Source: Cryptomeria japonica (taxonomy: Eukaryota > Streptophyta > Pinopsida > Cupressales > Cupressaceae). From it: a DNA stretch of 64,000 nucleotides. Where the stretch lies: NCBI RefSeq assembly GCF_030272615.1, contig NC_081414.1, positions 310,063,164 through 310,127,163 of the forward strand, written 5' to 3'. A model generated the notes under the pieces. It did not search any database, had not been told where the DNA came from, and saw nothing but the letters and a program-made list of their open reading frames with translations. Made by a program: the position numbers and the translations under genes. This document shows positions 57,100 through 64,000 of this stretch, piece by piece (position 1 is the first letter of the stretch; each line of letters begins with the position of its first letter).

Positions 57100-60000
57100 A
57101 GGTTAGGCTAGTACTAATCATTTTTACAGGCTATACTAGAAGACATATAAAACTTGATGGAAAATGTATTTATGCTAAATCAACACACGTGCAAGGCCAA
57201 TTGTGCTATGTATTTAGTATGCCTTCTCCATTCATTTAAATTCAATTTATCAAGGCCAAGTAAGGAAATTCTAACTATTCTTTTTTATAAGTGATGTTTT
57301 CAAATTTTTTAATGTTTACATAGCATAAGATTGTGAATTACATTTTAATAACATCAAATTTCATAATCTTACTAACTTAAAATTATTCCCTTATAAAACC
57401 TTTTTTAGTGTCAATTGTATAGAAAGTTGTGTAGGTACTAGATCAAGTACTTTAGAAAGTTGGATGTTGTTTCTCCTTAGAGCGAAATGCGAGATTATAA
57501 ATTATCAAAAAATAGCATGATATAATGCTTAGAAACCATAGTTTTTCATTTGTTTAACCTTAAAATTGAATTCATGATGTCTTTTAATAAATTTCATGTC
57601 TTTATAAAAGCCAAAAATTGTTTTTTTTCAACTTATAAAAGGGAAATAAAATTCATAGCTCTTGACCATGACATTTCAAGCAAACACCATTTCACTTGCA
57701 ATTTGATCACAATTGATATAAGATCATTGTCATTTTTTTATTATGAAAAAATATGAAAAATATATCACAATATTCAATCAACATTATAATTTATCTTTAT
57801 ATTTAAGTTTGTTAAGTATAAACTTAATCAAACCATTATTTAAATAAGAGTCCTTAAATGAAATCTTTAAATAACTCAAATCACTTATTGAATCCCTCAT
57901 TTGTGTCAATTTCTTATCTTCATAAAAGTTTGTGTACTTATATTACTCAAGGAACTAGTACTCATCTTATAAATAGTTAAAAAGGGACTCTCTTTGCAAC
58001 CACTCGAATGTAAATAAGTCATGACCTTTGGCATGATATTGCCCAACATATCAATTGATGCCTATGCAAGTAAAGGGAACGCAGTGGTTAAGTCATGTGG
58101 CCCCCCGGTCTCGCATTTTTGTGGTGGAACCAAAACAAGTATTAAAATTTGTTTTTAATAGTAGGTAAGAAATTTACCAGATGTGTATTTAGAAGTATTG
58201 GAACTCAAAATAGGCAAGTTGCAAAAACTCGTCCATATGGAAGAGATTAGGAGCGCATGTTGCAAGGAAAGTTTGGGCAGGGTGACCCACACTTATAAAC
58301 CAGCCTCACCTCACCACTTCCTGTCGCCCATTTCCCACTACTTCTATTCCAAGACAGAAAGCAAGAGCCACCGCTATCAAGAGAGGCATTATCAAGCATA
58401 ATATCAACAGAGCCATTGTCAAGCATTATATGATATGCAACCTTAATAAATTGTTCGATGTTTGGAGTTATTTGACAGTTTTTTTTTAGAATTCTTAACG
58501 GTTCTCATTATTGTCATCTGTTTGGAAGTCAACCACACATAATATTTACGTTCTTGGTTATTCCTTTCAAAGACTTCCTTGTTTCAAATTCCACTATAAT
58601 AGGCAAAGAGACTACTTCCATAATTAAGACACCAAGATTTTCTTCTCCTATCCTCATACCTTCCATGTTAAATTCCAGGGCTTGGCACACCTCCTTAATT
58701 AAATATAAAGTATAGAAACATTTGTCCTAAAGATTGCTCACTAGTTTCCTTGTTTCCATATCATTCAATAGTGAGGGAAAAGTCTTCATCTTCAGTATAT
58801 TGGGAGGATTTTGCCTATCGTCAACATCTCCATCTAAAAAGTAAAGGGCCAATAAAAATTGTCTATTTAAAATGAACAGCCATCGTACAAGTTTTTAGAC
58901 TCTTACAATTCAAAGCTCTCATTCAATATGGATGGCTTGAAGAGGAAAGATTTTTACAATTAATAATAAAATACATTTTCATATATGGGTCCATAGTAAT
59001 GAGACTATTTTCTGTGGGGATCTTTCATATCAAATGACTCTTAAATATCAGTATAGAGTTATGGACTCAAAATGCTAATTCTAACTTGGGAAAACATAGA
59101 AGCTATTTTTATGTTTAAAGGATCAAAATACTTTGAATTGTATATTTCTACTATATGGAAAAGGGAATATACATTAGGGTAGAGCCATTTTTTTCAAGAG
59201 ATCATTTTTTTTAATTTTTGTATTCACATAAAATGGATCAATTTTTTTTGGAGAACAAAAATATTTTTTTATATAAATGTTATGGGGTGGATCTTCTATC
59301 CCATTCACATCTACAATTATATGTCACTAAGCATTATATATTATCCTTGAGTAAATAGATCATAAAATTTTGTATTATCAAAAGCCTCTAAGTTCAATCT
59401 TAATTCAGAGAAGAAAAGAGACACTTAGAGACACATTTGGGTGATCCTTAATAATTAACAAACCAATGCAAAGAGGTTTATATAGAAATTGGTGAACAAC
59501 TAAGTGACCCATGGTAACAATATTTAAAGACATTTATTGAGAATGTATGTTAAAAGAGTAATCCTTTTTTGGCCTCACACTTGTAACTAGATATCAATAA
59601 TTTCTATGTACCAAAGTTGATATAATATTGTGAAACAAATTACCCTAAAGAATATAAGTGGTCCACACAACCATCTAAAGAGGTCACTATTTCTCTCAAA
59701 GAACTTGGACTCTTGTTATATTAAATTTGACAAATTAATTCCATTTTCACTGAGATATGAGGACGACAAGAAGGGAAGACTCTCTAGACCCCTTCTAAGC
59801 ATATAAATTGGCATGATAATATCTAGAAGAAAACTATATACTTGAGGTCTCTTTGTCATTCTAACTAGCATGAAATTATTATGAGAATAACTTAAACTAC
59901 ATTTTTGATAGGGTAATTTTTGGTATCCATTGTCATTATCATGAAATTTATCTATTTACTTTTTATTTTTTTTTATTTTTTTTTTCAAGTCTTCATATAT

Positions 60001-61000
60001 ATTTAAGACCCATGGAATGGTTTTTGAATCTTTAATCAACTAACTTTACTTCAATGTGTCAACATACCCTTTCAAGTGGAGCTTCCAAATTACTTATTAT
60101 TAACTATATTAGTGCTTATGTTGCATTTAAAATGTCACATACGAAGGAATAAAGGGAAGGAACATCATGAATTATCTTAATTTTTTTTAGTATTTGATGA
60201 AGGATATGCATTATATTAACATTGAGGATATTCCTACTTGTACTATGTTTGATGTACGATGATTTACTATCAAATTATCACAATGATCATCTATAGATAG
60301 AGGATAAAATATTTACCGATGAAATATAAAGGCTATTAAATATTCATAAGTAAATTTAAAAATTTCTCATTAGCATTCTTTTTTTGGAGATCCAAGTGAT
60401 TTGTTATTCTATTCTATATTTGATCCTTTTTTTTCAATCATACTATTTAAAATGGGTGACTATCGCCCTTATAAACTGTCTGGGGAGCAAACCTAGAAAG
60501 GATAGCTCACCCGATGCCTAATTTTTTGTGGATCATTACTATATGTAGTAGCATGTCTATTTTTGTATTTTAAGCAAGACAACAAATTATTTCTCATGAA
60601 AATATATGTTGATCTCCTTTCTACCAATCATTGGACTATATTTTTATAAGGAATATTATATGATCTTTGGCAAATGACAAAAAATTAATATTATGTTATT
60701 TCTTTGTACCAAAAATGAAGTTGATTACTATGTTACTAACTATATTGTTTCTTCTATGGCGAGGTTATGCCTTCAAAACATATGGTGCAAGTGCTATTAC
60801 ATGGATGCTGCAATACTTTAATAAGAAGACTATCTTCTATGTGTCTTTGAATCAAATGGACAAAACATGAATGTAGCTCTTGAAGAATCCATATGGCCTT
60901 GAAGATTTATTGAAGAATTCCATTTGGATACATATGAAAGTACTATATTACTTGAAGTTACTTTACTCTTTCTAGAGAATATCATTTCTAAAGATCAAAA
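57100..61000 (+). other. C1 internal region, no recognisable coding
   Basis: AT-rich, with no open frame above 75 codons and no gag or pol block that I can recognise on either strand. Frames 57550-57756, 58183-58401 and 60667-60870 look random. Given the young LTRs, this suggests that a non-autonomous element was copied in this state, rather than decay in place. Confidence 0.6.
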
Positions 61001-61240
61001 TAAACATTGAAGATCATGGGCACCTCACTCAAGTGAAAGCATTCTATAATAGAGGCACCTTGAAGATCATGGGCACCTCACTCAAGTGAAAGCATTCTAT
61101 AATAAAGGCACCTTGAAGATCATGGGCACCTCACTCAAGTGAAAGCATTATATAATAAAGGAACCTTGAAGATTATGGGCACCTCACTCAAGTGAAAGCA
61201 TTTTATAATAAAGACACTTTGAAGATCATGAGAACATACT
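61000..61240 (+). repeat. Four ~59-bp tandem repeats in C1
   Basis: The unit TTGAAGATCATGGGCACCTC followed by ACTCAAGTGAAAGCATT and TATAATAAAGGCACC is repeated four times with few changes. Confidence 0.9.
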
Positions 61241-61269
61241 ATATATTATATTTTTAGCCATCACTTTGA

Positions 61270-61670
61270 AATCCTCTATGCAGTGATTGGCTTTGAGGTG
61301 ATGCCATTAAGGGGGAGTGTACATTACACCACCTAGTGGCTAAATCCTAGATTTAAGACCTAATAGGCATAAGACCTTTAGGCATTATATGCTCCAAATT
61401 CAAATAATGCTTGGCCTTAGGTGATGCCATTGAGGGGGAGTGTGCATGTCAATGACACCACCTAGTGGCTAAATCCTTTATTTTTTACGTCCTACGGGCA
61501 CAGTATCGTAAGACCTAAGAGCAGATTTTTTTTAAGTCCTACGGGCACAGTATCGTAACACCTACGGGCAGATATTTTTTAAGTCCTACGGGGATATTGT
61601 AAATTCTTCTCCTTGTAAAACATCCACTTGTAAAAGCATTGTATTAAGACCTACGGGCACTATGTAATGA
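61270..61670 (+). repeat. Duplicated polypurine-tract neighbourhoods in C1
   Basis: GGTGATGCCATTAAGGGGGAGTGT ending at 61320 and its near copy at about 61423-61443 are each followed by ACACCACCTAGTGGCTAAATCC. A second motif, CCTACGGGCACAGTATCGTAA, recurs at 61490-61580. Confidence 0.8.
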
Positions 61671-61915
61671 ACCTGGGGAGAGGCTAATTTGAGGGGACCG
61701 CGGCTCCAATATAATTTTTAAGACCTCACAACATCATTTTTAAAACACTGGGATTATAAATTATGACAAGATGACTTTCATGTAGTCCAGAATGAATGAT
61801 CTTCATGTTGGCATATATTTGTGTCCTTGTTTATCACTGTCAAAGAAGACCTACGTTACTGGGGTGCTTCATTTTTTCTTTTATGGATATTGACATGTGA
61901 TCCCCTATTAACATT

Positions 61916-61924
61916 AAGGGGGAG
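61916..61924 (+). other. Polypurine tract of C1
   Basis: AAGGGGGAG directly before the 3' LTR. Two more copies of the same tract lie upstream at about 61308 and 61430. Confidence 0.85.
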
Positions 61925-62444
61925 TGTTAGAACATAATGTTATTAGGGATCACATCCTTATAACATTTATATATAATGTTCTAATATAAGGTTATAAAAC
62001 CTTATATAATATATGCTTTATAAGCATATCCCATTTGAAATAATTATAATCCAATAACTATTAGATTATTAATTATTTATAAGTGAGGGTTATTGAAAAG
62101 GTGTGACTAGTGAAGTCACCCTTCCTCCTATATTTAAGGAGGTTCTCTCTCATTTGAGAGGTGTGGGAATTTGGAGCTTTATGGTGAGTTGTATCACCAT
62201 GCATATGAGGTATTATTGGCCATGTGGAAGTATTGGAGGAGTGTCCCCAGGTTCATGTCTATTTTATGATAGACTATATTTGTAAGTGTTTTAATTAAAT
62301 GATGCTTTATGGGGTTTTTTACCCGAAAGGGTTTTCCCCATGTATATCTTGTGTAATGTGTACATTTTGCATGTATGTTTCATATTTCATTTACTTTATA
62401 ATCTTGTTTATAATGATTAGTATCCTAAGATCCTAATTCTAACA
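61925..62444 (+). repeat. 3' LTR of C1
   Basis: A 520-bp intact LTR, partner of the split 5' LTR. It ends CTAACA and is followed by ACTCC of the target duplication. Confidence 0.94.
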
Positions 62445-64000
62445 ACTCCACTAGCCCCAGCTGTCTCCTCACTCCTCCAATCCACCAACATCTCGGGAGT
62501 CTCCACAACAGGCCAACCCCTGACCTCAAAACATCTCCCAAACTCCTCAGCACACCCTCCAATGGCAAAGGCGAGGAGACCCTCAACAACAGGCTGCCCA
62601 AGAGCCCACTCCTGAATAGAGGCTGCCAATCTCTGTGCATTGGCCCGACCTCCACTATCATCCTCTGCATACTGGCTCCCATCTCGGCCAAAAACATCTC
62701 TATGACCTCTAGCTGGCTCTCGGTAGTGGCCCACATCTGCTGCTGCATCTCTGTCATCTCCTCCCAAACCCAACAGTGTCCTACAGGAAGTCCATCACCA
62801 ACTCCTGCTGCCCCTCCACCAAATGAGAACTACCCTCATCTAGGTCCATAATCTCACGAAAAGGATGTGGTTGGGGTGAGGTAGGCGGGGGTCCCAGTGG
62901 TGGCATAGGAGGCATCTCATAGTGACCCGGCCACGCATCCATGGTGGCATCATCATCTCTAGCCATTACGGTCACCGTGCCCTCCGCTGTCGTCACTTCG
63001 GTATGTATAGGTTCCCTCTATACGGTAGACCCAGTGCAAGGAGGTTCGCTGGGAACTAATGATACTGCTAGAGCTCCCTCTGCCACATTCTATGTTTGAA
63101 TCACTGATGTATCCCCTGTCGGAATTGTTGTGGCGACACTAGAGGGTGTAGGCAATGGGGGTCGGGGTCTCAATTGCCCAATTCCTAGAATGGGTATGGC
63201 TGGTATGGCTCCCACCATCACCCTCGAAGTCGAGAGAGGTGTCAGTCCTCCATCCTTAGTCAATACTGCTAGTGCATACACTAGTCGGCTCACTCCCGCA
63301 GGTCGCACTTCACCCACCAGTAATCCACGGATACCTCTCGTCACGTGCCCAAAAGACACCGCACGGCCACTACTTTACTCTGTACTAGGGGTTTTCTCTA
63401 ATTTTTTTTGCCTAGCAAGGCGGAATGTGTCGTGACTCTGGCTGCTCCTAGAAGAAGTATCCTCGGAGTCTTCCCCTTCCTCTACACCACTATCATCCTC
63501 TTCTTCAGCCTCTTCTTCAGCATCCTCGTCAACTATCTCTGTCTCATGCTCATGTTTTGACACTACTACATGTGGTGGTCTCCTTCGCTTCCTGCTGGAA
63601 TAGGCTTCCCCACTACCTGCGACGATATCTAGGTGGGTCCAATAGAATATGGCTGGCTGTGAAGAGTCCAACATCTCCTGTGGTTTCCAAACATGCTTCT
63701 CTGGAGATAACTATGTGCGTATAGCATCGAGGAACAACCCTATGGCGTGGAACGGCATGTAAAAAGTTGTGTCATAGGGTCAAAAATTCATGAATTCTGT
63801 CGGACAAGACTGCACCCCAATTGTACACCATCCCATTCCTCAATCCATTAATAAGTGCAATCATGGGTACCGCCGTGTCGGATGCCCTGTTGGCTCCAGT
63901 AAGTCTGCTTTTAGTGACATCTAGCAGACACTGCCATTCTCCTGGCACGATGTATGATTTTTTCAATCCTCTGCCCTTAGATGCCTTAATGGCTGCCCAT
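62445..64000 (-). pseudogene. T4 env-position gene, main part (runs off window)
   Basis: Resumes after C1. 62757-62425 holds a Met/Gln/Glu-rich coiled coil. 62996-62781 and 63359-63090 are linker. 63674-63375 holds AIFYWTHLDIVAGSGE and a long Glu/Asp stretch, and 63966-63772 holds the motif region SRLTGANRASDTAV ... VYNWGAVLSDRIHEFL. Frame shifts separate the pieces. The N-terminus, pol, gag and 5' LTR of T4 lie beyond 64000. Confidence 0.65.

Larger units (their letters stand above)
49754..62444 (+). mobile_element. Copia-type LTR element C1, itself interrupted
   Basis: Two 520-bp LTRs begin TGTTAGAACATAATG and end CTAATTCTAACA. The 5' LTR is split by U1 (49754-49971 plus 56786-57087). The LTR is followed at once by the primer site TGGTATCAGAGC and preceded at the 3' end by AAGGGGGAG. 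The flanks ACTTC (49749-49753) and ACTCC (62445-62449) are a 5-bp duplication with one change. The LTRs differ at 5 of 520 positions. The PBS and PPT are typical of Ty1/copia, but no pol domain is recognisable inside, so the copia label rests on those signals alone. Confidence 0.88.

Noticed and set aside
58060-58145. Possible tRNA-like or SINE head (GGTTAAGTCATGTGG...GTCTCGCA)
   Set aside because: No cloverleaf or complete A and B boxes could be drawn.

Overview
This is plant nuclear DNA made almost entirely of nested LTR retrotransposons. Two short minus-strand exons match plant 1,4-dihydroxy-2-naphthoyl-CoA synthase (naphthoate synthase, the MenB/NS step of phylloquinone synthesis). One exon lies at 41353-41400 and the next at 8329-8424. 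They join in frame (phase 0) across an intron of 32,928 bp. The window therefore appears to lie inside one very long gene: intron 1-8328, exon, 33-kb intron, exon, then intron or flank from 41401 to 64000. Such introns, and the accumulation of old Ty3-type elements, suggest a seed plant with a large genome, probably a conifer or other gymnosperm. The species assignment is inference.

Layout, left to right. 1-8328: old LTR ends, a Ty1/copia RNase H scrap and non-coding DNA. 8329-8424: naphthoate synthase exon. 8766-12305: plus-strand 5' half of a Ty3/gypsy element (element G1: LTR, PBS, gag, protease), cut off after protease. About 12306-21726: decayed minus-strand Ty3-type element (T1) whose reverse transcriptase is split by a 3.4-kb solo LTR (S1, 15335-18781). 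23240-25113: second solo LTR (S2) with palindromic tandem repeats. 26497-37997: a complete minus-strand element of the same family (T2), with two 346-bp LTRs, a 5-bp target duplication, a tRNA-Asp primer site, gag, protease, RT, RNase H, integrase with a long C-terminal extension, a CGTACG-rich spacer and an extra gene in the env position. 41353-41400: upstream naphthoate synthase exon. 41720-44029: decayed plus-strand gag/protease copy (D1). 44030-48884: element T3, truncated. 48885-49753 and 62445-64000: element T4, running off the window. Nested in T4 is a copia-type element (C1, 49754-62444), and nested in the 5' LTR of C1 is a 6.8-kb insertion (U1, 49972-56780).

U1 is the most interesting object here. 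It has TG/CA ends and a perfect 5-bp target duplication but no detectable terminal direct repeat. It carries one intact 1211-codon gene, the only long uninterrupted gene in the window. That gene has consensus splice sites in its leader and an upstream array of about 16 short palindromes. Its N-terminal half shares a spaced residue motif with the env-position genes of T2, T3 and T4, and the overall layout (folded N-terminal part, charged linker, coiled-coil C-terminal part) is also alike. U1 may be a mobile unit built around this protein family, or a giant solo LTR with a gene in its U3 region.

The nesting gives an order of events: T3 before T4, then C1 (LTRs differ at 5 of 520 sites), then U1. 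Many premature stops in G1 and T2 fall where a C-to-T or G-to-A change explains them, as expected of methylated, silenced DNA.
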